64,000 nt of DNA from G963556115 sp963678205. GTDB taxonomy: Bacteria > Planctomycetota > SZUA-567. The position numbers and the translations under genes were made by a program. Below are positions 1-9,790 of this stretch, piece by piece (the first letter of the stretch is position 1; the number at the start of each line of letters is the position of its first letter). The DNA is taken from contig OY782760.1 of the NCBI GenBank assembly GCA_963678205.1, positions 3,286,001 through 3,350,000 on the forward strand, read 5' to 3'. The notes under the pieces were generated by a model. The model saw nothing but the letters and a program-made list of their open reading frames with translations, did no database searches and had not been told where the DNA came from.

Positions 1-431
1 GGCTAGCATTCAATTTTTACGCTGCAATTATTGCTTCTATTGTAGTATCACTGCCTTTATTTGTTCGCTCAATACGTTTATCACTAGAGCTTGCCGACAC
101 AGGAATTGAAGATGCGGCTCGCACTCTTGGTGCTAGTAAATCTCGTACTTTTTTTGCTATAACACTACCTCTTGCAATTCCAGGAATTTTATCTGGGTTT
201 ATTCTTTCATTTGCGCGCAGTCTCGGTGAATTTGGTGCAACCATGACCCTTGCAGGTAATATTGAAGGAGAAACACGAACTTTGCCACTAGCCATTTATA
301 GCTTCATGAATGTACCGGGCGGTGAAGGTGCAGCAATGCGTCTTGCAGGCTTATCGATAATCTTATCACTAGGGGCATTTTTTATATCAGAATATCTGGC
401 AATGAAGTACAAAGCAGCAAAATCTAACTGA
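1..431 (+). CDS. modB: Molybdate ABC transporter permease ModB, C-terminal part
   Basis: The reading frame is open from base 3 to the stop at 429-431 and is cut by the window edge, so only the last 142 residues are seen. They contain the cytoplasmic EAA loop typical of ABC importer permeases (EDAARTLGASKSRTFF, then LPLAIPGI) between hydrophobic segments, and the segment SLGEFGATMTLAGNI that is characteristic of the ModB/CysT permease family. ModB forms the inner-membrane channel through which molybdate released by ModA enters the cell, powered by ModC. The modC gene follows 60 bases later in the same direction, which supports molybdate over sulfate. The start and any modA lie outside the window. 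Confidence 0.9.
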   Translation, partial: LAFNFYAAIIASIVVSLPLFVRSIRLSLELADTGIEDAARTLGASKSRTFFAITLPLAIPGILSGFILSFARSLGEFGATMTLAGNIEGETRTLPLAIYSFMNVPGGEGAAMRLAGLSIILSLGAFFISEYLAMKYKAAKSN

Positions 432-491
432 AAACGATATCTTGAATATTGTATAAATAAAAATTACCATTAACTTATGAGAGCATATTAA

Positions 492-1676
492 ATGAAGCTT
501 GAAATAATTTCAAAACTCAAACAAGGCGATTTTAACTTTGCAATTGATACTACTATTGAAAAAGATACAGTAGGCATTTTTGGTGCATCAGGAGCTGGTA
601 AATCGACACTTTTACACCTTATTTCAGGGCTGAAGATACCTGACCAAGGTCGAATTATATTAAATGATAAAATCTTGGTAGACACAAAAAACAAAATCTT
701 TATTCCTCCGCACAAACGTGGTATTGGTCTAGTATTTCAGGATGGCAGATTATTCCCTCATATGAGTGTAAAAAAGAATCTGCTATTTGGCAGAAAAAGA
801 AAAAGCTCCAAACGACTACAATTTGACCATGTTGTCAAAATACTCGAACTTGGTCATCTACTCAATAGAAGACCAGGTAATCTCTCAGGAGGTGAAAGGC
901 AGCGCGTTGCAATTGGTAGAGCCCTACTTTCTGCTCCTGAGATACTATTGCTAGATGAGCCGTTCTCCGCTATAGACACCAGCATGAGATTAGATCTTCT
1001 ACCCTTTATCAGTAGGATCCATAATGAATATAATATTCCACTTCTTATGATTAGTCATGACCTGCCTGAGCTACTCCATCTTACAGATCATCTAATGATT
1101 ATCGAAAATGGTATGCTTTTAAACCAGGGATTATGTACCGACCTTATATTTGACCACTCCTGCTCACGAAGACTCCTAAATTCTGGTGCAAGCTCAAGCT
1201 TCAACGGCAAACTACTTGCTCGAAATAGAGAAGACGGAACTGCAAGGATCGAAATAATCCCCGATAAATCCCGAACAACTCTCCCTACAGAGATCCTTGG
1301 TCCATACAATGAATCAATAAAAGCTGGAGAAGATATTAGAGGAAGGCTTGCACCTGAAGATATCATTCTTTCCGCTGCTCCAGTTGAATATATCAGCGCA
1401 CAGAACCAGATTCGCGCAATAATTACCCGCACTATGAACCGTGAAGACAGAACCCTTGTCGAAATAGATGCTGGGGGATTAATACTTCTTACAGAAGTCA
1501 CCAGAAAGTCAAACTCTGACTTTATTTATGTACCCGGCAGACAGGTTTGGGCACTATTCAAAGCATGGTCAATTAATTATATCCCAAGTAAAAAGCACTC
1601 AAAAGTAACATCACACATCCCTAAAAAATCTAAAATTATAAAATCTTCTAATAAACATCATTTACAAAAAGCCTAA
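492..1676 (+). CDS. modC: Molybdate ABC transporter ATP-binding protein ModC
   Basis: This is the ATPase of the molybdate importer, acting on the cytoplasmic face of the inner membrane with ModB. Visible motifs are Walker A GASGAGKST (about residues 30-38), the Q-loop region GLVFQDGRLFPH, the ABC signature LSGGERQRVAIGRAL (about 133-147), Walker B ILLLDEPFSAID and the switch His in MISHDLPE. After residue 260 a TOBE/Mop-like domain follows (IRGRLAPEDIIL, then IRAIITRTM), which in this family binds molybdate. The 394 residues exceed the roughly 350 of the E. coli protein, because of a basic Lys/Ser-rich C-terminal tail of about 30 residues with no recognisable domain. The ATG is preceded only by a weak GAGAG at 479-483. 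Confidence 0.93.
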   Translation: MKLEIISKLKQGDFNFAIDTTIEKDTVGIFGASGAGKSTLLHLISGLKIPDQGRIILNDKILVDTKNKIFIPPHKRGIGLVFQDGRLFPHMSVKKNLLFGRKRKSSKRLQFDHVVKILELGHLLNRRPGNLSGGERQRVAIGRALLSAPEILLLDEPFSAIDTSMRLDLLPFISRIHNEYNIPLLMISHDLPELLHLTDHLMIIENGMLLNQGLCTDLIFDHSCSRRLLNSGASSSFNGKLLARNREDGTARIEIIPDKSRTTLPTEILGPYNESIKAGEDIRGRLAPEDIILSAAPVEYISAQNQIRAIITRTMNREDRTLVEIDAGGLILLTEVTRKSNSDFIYVPGRQVWALFKAWSINYIPSKKHSKVTSHIPKKSKIIKSSNKHHLQKA

Positions 1677-2070
1677 ACATATTTCTAACTAAATAGCCAT
1701 TTTTTTATCCAATCAAGCAATTACAAATTAAATAATTTGTAGTTGCTTGATAATATAGCTCTGTAAATATACTGAATAATACTCAAATCTAGAATAATTC
1801 ACAGTTAAAATAAAATACTTATTTATCGCTAACTCTTGTATATCACTCGTAAAATATTTATACACATCAATACTACAAGTAAGATAAGCTAACTATAGGC
1901 AGATAAATACCAGAAAAAAATTGCACAACAATATTTTAGGTATATACTAATATTCTAAACTCATAATTATTCCGCTTGAACTTTTAAAATATAGAAAGGG
2001 ATGCCAACATTATTAACAATCATTTTGCGGATATTTTTAAATGTTTTTGTAATAATGAAAGGGAAGTACA
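1677..2070. other. Intergenic gap between modC and the chemoreceptor gene
   Basis: This AT-rich stretch of nearly 400 bases has no convincing coding frame. Its one clear structure is a strong hairpin at 1712-1751, listed separately. The rest presumably carries the chemoreceptor promoter, but I could not find a convincing sigma-28 or sigma-54 match. Confidence 0.5.
1712..1751 (+). terminator. Long hairpin downstream of modC
   Basis: The arms ATCAAGCAA-T-TACAAATTA and TAATTTGTA-G-TTGCTTGAT pair over 19 positions (one T.G wobble) around a 2-base AA turn. The hairpin lies 36 bases after the modC stop. It lacks a clear run of T on its 3' side, so it may act as a Rho-assisted terminator or an mRNA 3' stabiliser rather than a classical intrinsic terminator. 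Confidence 0.5.
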
Positions 2071-4419
2071 ATGAAAATTGGGAGTAAAATTTTTTTAATA
2101 ACACTTGGAAGTATGATATTTGCAATTGGGATTATATGCCTATCAATATACATAACTGAAGAAAGTACAAAAACTGATATTGAGTCAGATCTTGACAACA
2201 AAATGACAAAGGCAACCGAAACAGAGCTATCAAACATTTCTCAAGATTTTTATACCATGTGTTCACTACAACAAGGTCTCCTTAAAAAGATATTGAGTGG
2301 AAGTCTAAGCTATGCTGAAGATTTTGCAAAAATAAATGGAGGGTTCAACCTTGGAAGCAAAAAGGTAACATGGACGGCTGTAAACCAATTTACCAAAGAC
2401 TCAACTAAAATTGAATTACCAGCTATGAATATAGGTAATATCTGGCTTGGACAAAACTCCAGCTTTAACAATCATTCCTACCTTGTCGATGATGTAATCA
2501 ACAAATTCGGAGTTACCTGCACAATCTTTCAACGAATGAATCCATCAGGAGACATGCTGAGAGTATGCACCAACATAAAAAAATTGGATGGTAAAAGAGC
2601 TATTGGTACCTATATTCCTTCATCAAACCCTGACGGATCTAAAAATAATGTAATATCAACAGTACTCAATGGAACCACATACTTTGCCAGAGCCTATGTC
2701 GTCAATGCATGGTACATAACCATCTATAAACCAATTACAAACTCACAAGGTGATACAATCGGTGTATTATACGTAGGTATTAAACAAGATACAGCCCAAG
2801 ACTTCAATGCTTCTATAAAAAATTTCAGTCTACCTAATAATGGCTACGCCTTTGTTACTAATGGCAAGAATAGCCGAGAATTTAGTGGCAAAGTAATTTT
2901 CCATAAAACTAATTCTGAAATTGGCAAAAAGCTTTTATCTGAAAATACTAATAACTCAGATGTTATTTCAGCTTCAATCAATTCTGCAATTGCTGCAGGT
3001 AATGGAAAAAGTAGAACTATTACTGGGAAAATTTCCAGCTCAGTTAATAACAAAACTAAAGAAATTATCGCCTCTTCAATCTACTTTGAGCCATTCGACT
3101 GGGTAATTACCATTATTTCTGATAAACATGATTTCTCAGATATAATCGCCGTTGTAGGGAATTCACTATCAAAACTATTTATAGAAGTAATCGCAATGGG
3201 GCTACTCGTACTTATAGTTAGTGCATTAATAACTGTATTTGTAGTGCGAGGGATAGTCAAACCAATTAGTAAAGCGGTAGAAATTGCTAACGCCATAGCT
3301 GAAGGTGATATTACCCTTAGGATGAACCATAAATCCAAAGATGAAGTTGGAGAACTATCAAATTCTTTTGATAAGATGCTTACTCACTTGGAGCGCAACT
3401 CTGTTGCTACTCAGAACATTGCTACAGGTAACCTAAAACAGACTATTGACATTTCATCTAATAAAGACCTATTCGGGATCTCACTTTCTAAGATGCTAGA
3501 TAGCTTGAATGAGGTATTGGGCCAAACCAAGACCGCGGCAAAACACACAAGTATTGCTGCTAATGAAATTAATGCAGCTTCCACCAACCTATCTACCAAC
3601 ACCCAGAGGTCTATCAATAATCTAGATATTGTTTGCGACCAACTTGAGGATATTGACAAACAAGCTAAAAATGCTGCAGAGATTGCATCTAAAACCCAAG
3701 AATATACTGAAGAAGTAATGAGTGCTGCAAAATATGGCAATAACGGAATGGAAGAGATGGTCAACGCTATGCAAGATATTCAAGAATCCTCAGACTCTAT
3801 TACTAAAATTATCAAAACAATTGATGACCTTGCCTTCCAAACCAATCTTTTAGCACTCAATGCAGCTGTAGAATCTGCACGAGCAGGCAAACATGGTAAA
3901 GGATTTGCGGTAGTAGCAGAAGAAGTAAGAAGTCTTGCGGCACGCTCGGCAAAAGCTGCTTCTGAAACCAGCGCCCTTGTACTTGAATCCAAAGAAAAAG
4001 TTACTCTAGGTGCAAGGATAGCCGCTAATACCAAAGAAGATCTTACTAAAATAAACCATAGTGTTGACCAAGTTATTGGCCTTATAAAAACTCTTTCTAG
4101 TGAATCAATTGATCAACGTGATAAGATTGAGGCAGTAAACAACGGGGTCCAAACTCTAAAGGAAATTGTTATGAGTAATACTGCTGCTGCAGAAGAGACC
4201 TCATCAACTTCGGTAGAACTTGCTGCTCAAGCAAAATCTCTTGACGAATTACTTTCACACTTTAGTATTAAGGATAACACAACACAACGTTTAAAGCACA
4301 TAGAACATCCCAACAATATACTAGAAATCACAGACTCCTACTTTCAACAGTCAAAAGCATCACTAACTAGTCCCAAAGATCAAATATTACTCGACAGTGA
4401 AGAGTTCGGCAAATTTTAG
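2071..4419 (+). CDS. Methyl-accepting chemotaxis protein with Cache sensor domain
   Basis: This 782-residue transmembrane chemoreceptor has an N-terminal membrane segment (about residues 7-29) and a large periplasmic region (30-365) ending in Cache-like features (IGVLYVGIKQD, FEPFDWVITIISD). A second membrane segment lies at about 370-395, followed by HAMP and a cytoplasmic methyl-accepting domain. The signalling tip is canonical: IDDLAFQTNLLALNAAVESA followed by RAGKHGKGFAVVAEEVRSLA. Such receptors bind small molecules outside the cell and control the CheA kinase. A GGGAAG sequence lies 6 bases before the ATG. The ligand cannot be predicted. The gene stands alone, with a terminator just behind it. 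Confidence 0.92.
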   Translation: MKIGSKIFLITLGSMIFAIGIICLSIYITEESTKTDIESDLDNKMTKATETELSNISQDFYTMCSLQQGLLKKILSGSLSYAEDFAKINGGFNLGSKKVTWTAVNQFTKDSTKIELPAMNIGNIWLGQNSSFNNHSYLVDDVINKFGVTCTIFQRMNPSGDMLRVCTNIKKLDGKRAIGTYIPSSNPDGSKNNVISTVLNGTTYFARAYVVNAWYITIYKPITNSQGDTIGVLYVGIKQDTAQDFNASIKNFSLPNNGYAFVTNGKNSREFSGKVIFHKTNSEIGKKLLSENTNNSDVISASINSAIAAGNGKSRTITGKISSSVNNKTKEIIASSIYFEPFDWVITIISDKHDFSDIIAVVGNSLSKLFIEVIAMGLLVLIVSALITVFVVRGIVKPISKAVEIANAIAEGDITLRMNHKSKDEVGELSNSFDKMLTHLERNSVATQNIATGNLKQTIDISSNKDLFGISLSKMLDSLNEVLGQTKTAAKHTSIAANEINAASTNLSTNTQRSINNLDIVCDQLEDIDKQAKNAAEIASKTQEYTEEVMSAAKYGNNGMEEMVNAMQDIQESSDSITKIIKTIDDLAFQTNLLALNAAVESARAGKHGKGFAVVAEEVRSLAARSAKAASETSALVLESKEKVTLGARIAANTKEDLTKINHSVDQVIGLIKTLSSESIDQRDKIEAVNNGVQTLKEIVMSNTAAAEETSSTSVELAAQAKSLDELLSHFSIKDNTTQRLKHIEHPNNILEITDSYFQQSKASLTSPKDQILLDSEEFGKF

Positions 4420-4450
4420 CAGTTATTTTAAATAATCTAGATTTTCCACC

Positions 4451-4480
4451 AGCAGCCATATTAATTGGCTGCTTTTATTT
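4451..4480 (+). terminator. Intrinsic terminator after the chemoreceptor gene
   Basis: The arms AGCAGCCA (4451-4458) and TGGCTGCT (4466-4473) form a stem with a 7-base loop, followed by TTTATTTT. It lies about 30 bases after the chemoreceptor stop. Confidence 0.8.
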
Positions 4481-4503
4481 TAAAATATTTGCAAATTTTA
4501 AGC

Positions 4504-4552
4504 TTGACATTTAAAAAAACATATAATACACTAGTATGAAACATCTGTATTA
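4504..4552 (+). promoter_or_regulatory. Promoter and candidate operator of the tetR-efflux operon
   Basis: A sigma-70-like promoter, TTGACA (4504-4509) and TACACT (4527-4532) with 17-base spacing, precedes the TetR gene. Overlapping its -10 is an inverted repeat, TAATACA (4524-4530) and TGTATTA (4546-4552), separated by 15 bases. Autorepression from such a site is usual for TetR-family regulators. Assigning this repeat as the operator is inference. Confidence 0.5.
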
Positions 4553-4573
4553 CAAAAAAATTAAGGGGCAAAA

Positions 4574-5197
4574 ATGGGCACACCAGAAGACTCAATAAAA
4601 ACCAGAGCAAGAATTATAAATACTGCCGGCAAACTCTTTGCAGACAGAGGCTACAACGGAGTAACTGTAAGAGAAATAATAAAAGAGGCCAATACGCATC
4701 AGGGTGCTCTAAACTATCACTTCAACGGAAAAGAGCGACTATACAAAGCTGTCATTCTCGAAGCATGCCGAAAATCTTCTATCACTGATAAAGAACAACA
4801 GGAACTCAAAGCATTAAAACCAATGACAGCCCTTGAAGTCATAATATCTGAAGCAATAAAAGGGTATAAGAGCAATAGCGACTGGCATTCAGCAATTCTT
4901 ACAAGAGAATGCTGGGATCCAAGCGACGTGTTCTTAGAAGCCGCAAAGGAATACTTCAAACCCGAGACCCATTTCATTGCTGATATTATTGGAAAAATTG
5001 TAAATAAGCCAGCATCAGACAATCAAGTTTTATTTGCAGTGATAACAATGATTGTACTTATCGATACTTTTTGCTCATACGGAGTCTTTATAAATTCAGT
5101 CGCTCCAAATCTATCACCAAAACTTAAAAAAGCAGGGATCTTAACCAAGCAGATCTACAATATTGTACTAACCACAGCAAAATCTGACACACTATAA
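4574..5197 (+). CDS. TetR/AcrR-family transcriptional regulator
   Basis: This 207-residue protein has a TetR-type helix-turn-helix at about residues 10-57 (IINTAGKLFADRGYNGVTVR, then a recognition helix ending NYHFNGKERLYKAV). The C-terminal helical half resembles the ligand-binding domain of the CecR/DUF1956 type (REXW-like segment TRECWDPSDVF). Such proteins are dimeric repressors released from DNA by a small molecule. It precedes an adaptor and RND pump by 53 bases in the same direction, so it most likely represses its own operon and responds to a pump substrate. AAGGGGC lies about 5 bases before the ATG. Confidence 0.9.
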   Translation: MGTPEDSIKTRARIINTAGKLFADRGYNGVTVREIIKEANTHQGALNYHFNGKERLYKAVILEACRKSSITDKEQQELKALKPMTALEVIISEAIKGYKSNSDWHSAILTRECWDPSDVFLEAAKEYFKPETHFIADIIGKIVNKPASDNQVLFAVITMIVLIDTFCSYGVFINSVAPNLSPKLKKAGILTKQIYNIVLTTAKSDTL

Positions 5198-5250
5198 TAA
5201 TATTTATCTATAAATTTAATAAAACCTGTACTAAATCTCAGTGATTAGCC

Positions 5251-6552
5251 ATGATAAAAAACACAAAATTTAGAATATCTCTTATTATTATCATTTTGGG
5301 CTTAATTGCCACGTCTCTCTACTCTTGGAACAAGACAGAAAAGAACCACCAGAAACTCGAGCCTATAGCAGACTCTACAATTCCTGTCGAATTCACAACA
5401 GCAAAGATAAAGAAAATTAATGACTGGATATACGCAGAAGGAACAGCTAGAGCGAATATAAAGGCACACCTTACCTTTGAAGTTGATGGGCGAGTTGAAG
5501 AAATTATTAATATTTCAGGTATGGGTGTAGCCAGAGAAGGCATAAGAGTGAACTCAAAAGATAAGGATGGTAATAAACAACTCCTTGCAAAGTTATATGA
5601 TAAAGATTATTCAGAAGAATTACTTATAGCAAAAAGCACAAAAATTCAAGCAGAGCGTGAGGTAGATGTTGCCAGTGCTGCAATAAAACAGGCAGATAGT
5701 AGATTAAGCTTGGCAAAACTGAAATTTAAACGCTTAGACCATCTTTTCAATACGAAAACAGTTTCACGTCAGGAATACGATGAAGCAAAGTCTATTCTTG
5801 ACATTGCGAAATCAGCAGTACTTTCAGCACATGCAGAAGAAGCATCAAAAGTTGCGGCTTTACAGGCCGCAGAGAATTCACTCTCTCAAGCAGAACGTAA
5901 TTTTTCACGTACTCGTATCTACGCTCCATGGAGCGGAACTATCGCCAGAATAAATATAGAGAAAGATAAATATTTTAGCATAGATTCACTGGATATTACC
6001 GACTCAGATACAATGACCGCGACCTTTCCTATCACATTTATTGACTGTTCAATTTTCAAAGTTTCAGTTGAGATCCCCTTGAACCGACTCGAAGGATTGA
6101 GCCCAGGTAATATTGCATTTATCAGAAGCCAGGCTGTAATAAATCACAAACAAAAACATAAAGCGGAATGGATACCAGCAAAAGTATTTACAGTTGCACC
6201 TGTTCTTTCACCAAAATCACGAACAGTACGAGTTATGCTGAAAACAACTACGGAACACCCTAAGCTTATAGATGGAGAACTAGTACAAGCAAAGATACTA
6301 AACAGCAGCAAAGAGGCGCTTATAATACCTATTAATGCTCTAATATATAATAACAATCAGACCTATGTATTTGTTATAAATACCAATGCTAATAAGGTCA
6401 GCAAAAGAAAGATCACCACCGGCATAAGAAGTGATTTATATACAGAAGTCACTAGTGGACTCACAGAAGGAGAGAAAGTCGTAACAAGTGGACGTCAACG
6501 ATTGAAGAACACCTCTACTGTCAGACTACTGGAGAACATATCAAATGAATAA
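5251..6552 (+). CDS. RND efflux periplasmic adaptor subunit (membrane fusion protein)
   Basis: This 433-residue HlyD/MFP-family adaptor links an inner-membrane RND pump to an outer-membrane channel. It has an N-terminal signal-anchor (about residues 9-26) without a lipobox Cys. Split lipoyl/barrel-sandwich segments (AHLTFEVDGRVEEI at about 70-83 and RTRIYAPWSGTIARI at about 223-237) flank a long alpha-helical hairpin (about 125-215) rich in Ala, Lys and Glu. The membrane-proximal C-terminal part (ALIYNNNQTYVFVI, then GLTEGEKVVTSGRQRL) is typical. Its stop overlaps the start of the RND pump gene by 8 bases, which indicates translational coupling. Confidence 0.93.
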   Translation: MIKNTKFRISLIIIILGLIATSLYSWNKTEKNHQKLEPIADSTIPVEFTTAKIKKINDWIYAEGTARANIKAHLTFEVDGRVEEIINISGMGVAREGIRVNSKDKDGNKQLLAKLYDKDYSEELLIAKSTKIQAEREVDVASAAIKQADSRLSLAKLKFKRLDHLFNTKTVSRQEYDEAKSILDIAKSAVLSAHAEEASKVAALQAAENSLSQAERNFSRTRIYAPWSGTIARINIEKDKYFSIDSLDITDSDTMTATFPITFIDCSIFKVSVEIPLNRLEGLSPGNIAFIRSQAVINHKQKHKAEWIPAKVFTVAPVLSPKSRTVRVMLKTTTEHPKLIDGELVQAKILNSSKEALIIPINALIYNNNQTYVFVINTNANKVSKRKITTGIRSDLYTEVTSGLTEGEKVVTSGRQRLKNTSTVRLLENISNE

Positions 6553-9500
6553 ACAGCCATCGGGATTTATTAAGTGGTTGCAGCGAACAATATTAATTGA
6601 TCCAACCCTGAGTATCGTATTATTACTCGTTCTAATGATATTTGGCTACCTTGCCTACAGTTCAATGATCAAAGAAGCTCTGCCTGATCTTAAAATTCCA
6701 ATGGCAAGCATAGAAACAAATTGGCATGGAGCTGCTCCTGGCATTATGGAGAAAGAAGTTACTTGTAAAATTGAGCAAGAATTGACAGATCTGGATAATC
6801 TAAAAAGATATTCCAGTGGATCTATATTTTCTAATTCTAATATTCTTGTTGAATTCGAAGCAGATGCTCCGTTAGAAGAAGCAATGAACCAACTTAGATC
6901 GAAAGTCGAAAAAGCACAAAGTAAAATACCAAAAGAAAGCAAAAAACCCACTGTCACACAAGCGTCAGTAAGAAACTCACCGATCGCAACTTTTATGCTA
7001 TATGGTAATGTCACTGCTGAGCGCCTAAATAAAGCAGCAGATGATGTTCGTAAAAAACTACTAGCTATTCCAGGGATAACCAAAGTACAGCTATATGGTG
7101 AAACTAAGACATACGCCAGAGTACAACTGCTACCTAATATGATGAGACTATATAGTATCTCACCTATTAATGTTGCAAAAGTAATCAGTACACACCACTC
7201 AGACGCACCGCTTGGTGTATATGAAGGCAAAGAACAACCTTTAAATCTTAAATCCCGCAATGCTATTTATTCAATTGACCAACTAGCAAACCTTCCCTTA
7301 AAAAAAATTTCCACAAACAAAATAATTAGACTCAATGATATCGCAATTATAAATACAGCTAAACGAAGAAAAGACACAGAAACATCTTATAGCCGTAATG
7401 GGCAGCCTTATACAAGTGGTATTGCAATATCAATAATAAAAGGAGATGGTAAAGACACAACAAAGCTCGTAAACCAGGCCTTCAAAGTTCTACATTACAC
7501 AAAGGAGCATAGCAACTGGAATAATGACATAAACTACAGCGCGGTTTCAAATGACGCACAAATAATTGAAGAAGAGCTGAACAAGACAATCAATAGTGGT
7601 TGGCAATCAATCTTAGTTGTATTTTTAACCTTGTTCTTTCTTCTGACATGGCGAGAAGCAACAGTCGCAGCTTTAAGTATACCCATTACATTTTTAGGAA
7701 GTGTCGTTATGCTATGGGCTTTGGGATATACCTTCAATGTCATGATGATAATAGGTATGATTCTGGCTTTAGGACTACTGGTGGATGATTTTATTCTTGT
7801 TATGGAAGGCATGCATGACGGTATATTTATAAAAAAGCTCTCTTTTGCAGAATCAGCTGTTCTCTGTATCAAAAATTTTGCAATCCCTTCACTTTCAGGA
7901 ACTACTACTACAATCCTAACGTTTCTCCCCTTAGCCGCGATAGGTGGACTAGATGGGAAATTTCTCCGTTCAATACCTGTTACCGCAGCAATATGCCTTT
8001 TTATTTCATATGTTGTTTCAATACTGCTATCCGTTCCACTCTCACAATTTCTGCTAAAAAAAAGAAAGAATACTACAAAGGAAACATATATTGACAAAGT
8101 AACACATAAAATTGAAAAAAAACTCAGCAGTTGGCTCTCAACTGAGGTAGTATATAGTAAATCAAAACTAAAGAAATGGCTACTAATAGGGCTTGGTGTT
8201 GTAATTTTAGGTTTAGGTTTTGGGAGCATCCTTCCTACTACTCTATACCCACTTGCGGATGGACGAAATATGGGCATCACGCTTGAGCTACCAATTGACT
8301 ACAAACTTGAGGATACCAAAAAAGTTGCTAAACGTATTGCAGAAATTCTGAGAAAAAAGCCGTATCTATCGTCAATTCTTCAAGTAGTAGGAGAACGCGA
8401 TTTTGTATATGAAGGATCAGTAGAAGACCGCCTTAGTATCAGCACCTCTACCAACTATATTGGCTACACAGTACTATACAAGGAGAAAAAAGACAGAGAA
8501 AAGCTTGCCTATGAATACTCTCCTGAACTAAGAGAAGAAATTAACGAGGTTCTCAAGGATACACCTGGATATAATATTATTATCACAACCGATACTGGAG
8601 CGTCAAACAATGAAGCCCCACTACAGATAAATCTTTCTGGCACCGACAACTCAATGCTGCAAGAAATCTCTGAACAAATCCAGCTAAAATTACAAGAAAT
8701 TCAGAATCTTTATAACATCCGGGATACTATAGGACAAACAGTTACCGAAGCAACAATAATTCCAAATCAAGAAATGCTTACATACTACGACCTAACACCA
8801 GACGAATTAAATGAACAATTGTTATTCTATCTTGGTGACTATAAAATAACCAAGCTTAGGAGTGATAATATAAATGACAATATAGAAATTCGCATTGATA
8901 CTCATTGGCCAAGTAAAGATGGGAAACAAGGCGGTCCAGAAAATTGGAGAGAATGGCAGAGTATTCAAATCATGAATAAAGCTGGCAAATGGATACCGCT
9001 ATGTTTACTTGCCAGTATGCAGCTCACCCAGAGTCCCCGTACTATCTCACATAAAAATGGTCAAAGGAACATTACAATTATGGGAACCAGCATGGCACTT
9101 ACATTCGCTGAAATTTTTGATAAGGTTGACCCTATACTCAAAGAACTCAGCAAAGACTGGCCTGAAGGTTATGAATACAAATGGTCTGGCGAAATTGAAC
9201 TTGCGACAGAGACATACGGCAACTCTACCAAAGCATTTATTATTGCCGTCATTGCTGTATATGCAGTTCTTGTACTCCAGTTTAAATCTTTTATACAACC
9301 TGTAATAATCCTATCCACTGTAATATTCGGAATAACTGGAGTATGCTACGGTTTTATGATAATGGCATACCCTCTATCATTTCCAGCACTTATTGGGATG
9401 ATTGCTCTAGCAGGTATAAACGTAAATGATGGAATTGTTCTCATAGACACCATGAACAAATTTTATCGTTCAGGGATAAGTAGCAGAAAAGCTGCTAGCC

Positions 9501-9712
9501 TAGGAGCAGCTGAACGCTTCCGCCCTATTGTAAGCACGACACTCACCACCCTCTTTGGACTGATTCCCCTTGCAATAGCTGATGAAGCTTGGAGGCCACT
9601 CTGCTCAGCTATAATATTTGGGGAATTCCTCTCAACTATAGCCGCAATTATTATCACACCAGCGCTATTCACTGTTCTCACAAAAAGTTCCACACAAGAC
9701 TCGAGCTTCTAA
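6545..9712 (+). CDS. RND-family efflux transporter, inner-membrane pump
   Basis: This 1055-residue protein is the usual size for an AcrB/HAE-type pump and shows its two-fold plan: one transmembrane helix, a large periplasmic loop, then six helices, repeated. The proton-relay segment of TM4 carries adjacent aspartates (LALGLLVDDFILVMEG, about residues 406-421). The second half has ALAGINVNDGIVLIDTMN and ends with RFRPIVSTTLTTLFGLIPLA, both family hallmarks. It exports hydrophobic or amphiphilic compounds using proton flow, together with the adaptor upstream. No outer-membrane TolC-like gene is in the cluster, so a channel must be encoded elsewhere. Substrate is unknown. Confidence 0.94.
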   Translation: MNKQPSGFIKWLQRTILIDPTLSIVLLLVLMIFGYLAYSSMIKEALPDLKIPMASIETNWHGAAPGIMEKEVTCKIEQELTDLDNLKRYSSGSIFSNSNILVEFEADAPLEEAMNQLRSKVEKAQSKIPKESKKPTVTQASVRNSPIATFMLYGNVTAERLNKAADDVRKKLLAIPGITKVQLYGETKTYARVQLLPNMMRLYSISPINVAKVISTHHSDAPLGVYEGKEQPLNLKSRNAIYSIDQLANLPLKKISTNKIIRLNDIAIINTAKRRKDTETSYSRNGQPYTSGIAISIIKGDGKDTTKLVNQAFKVLHYTKEHSNWNNDINYSAVSNDAQIIEEELNKTINSGWQSILVVFLTLFFLLTWREATVAALSIPITFLGSVVMLWALGYTFNVMMIIGMILALGLLVDDFILVMEGMHDGIFIKKLSFAESAVLCIKNFAIPSLSGTTTTILTFLPLAAIGGLDGKFLRSIPVTAAICLFISYVVSILLSVPLSQFLLKKRKNTTKETYIDKVTHKIEKKLSSWLSTEVVYSKSKLKKWLLIGLGVVILGLGFGSILPTTLYPLADGRNMGITLELPIDYKLEDTKKVAKRIAEILRKKPYLSSILQVVGERDFVYEGSVEDRLSISTSTNYIGYTVLYKEKKDREKLAYEYSPELREEINEVLKDTPGYNIIITTDTGASNNEAPLQINLSGTDNSMLQEISEQIQLKLQEIQNLYNIRDTIGQTVTEATIIPNQEMLTYYDLTPDELNEQLLFYLGDYKITKLRSDNINDNIEIRIDTHWPSKDGKQGGPENWREWQSIQIMNKAGKWIPLCLLASMQLTQSPRTISHKNGQRNITIMGTSMALTFAEIFDKVDPILKELSKDWPEGYEYKWSGEIELATETYGNSTKAFIIAVIAVYAVLVLQFKSFIQPVIILSTVIFGITGVCYGFMIMAYPLSFPALIGMIALAGINVNDGIVLIDTMNKFYRSGISSRKAASLGAAERFRPIVSTTLTTLFGLIPLAIADEAWRPLCSAIIFGEFLSTIAAIIITPALFTVLTKSSTQDSSF

Positions 9713-9790
9713 AAACAAATGAGGAAATTTGAAATGCGACTTACAATAAACATCAATATAGTATAATATAAACCAAATTTCTAACTGAAA

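Noticed and set aside
7534..8280. A 248-residue open frame on the minus strand
   Set aside because: It is antisense to the well-supported RND pump gene. Its protein shows no domain and reads like an antisense shadow.
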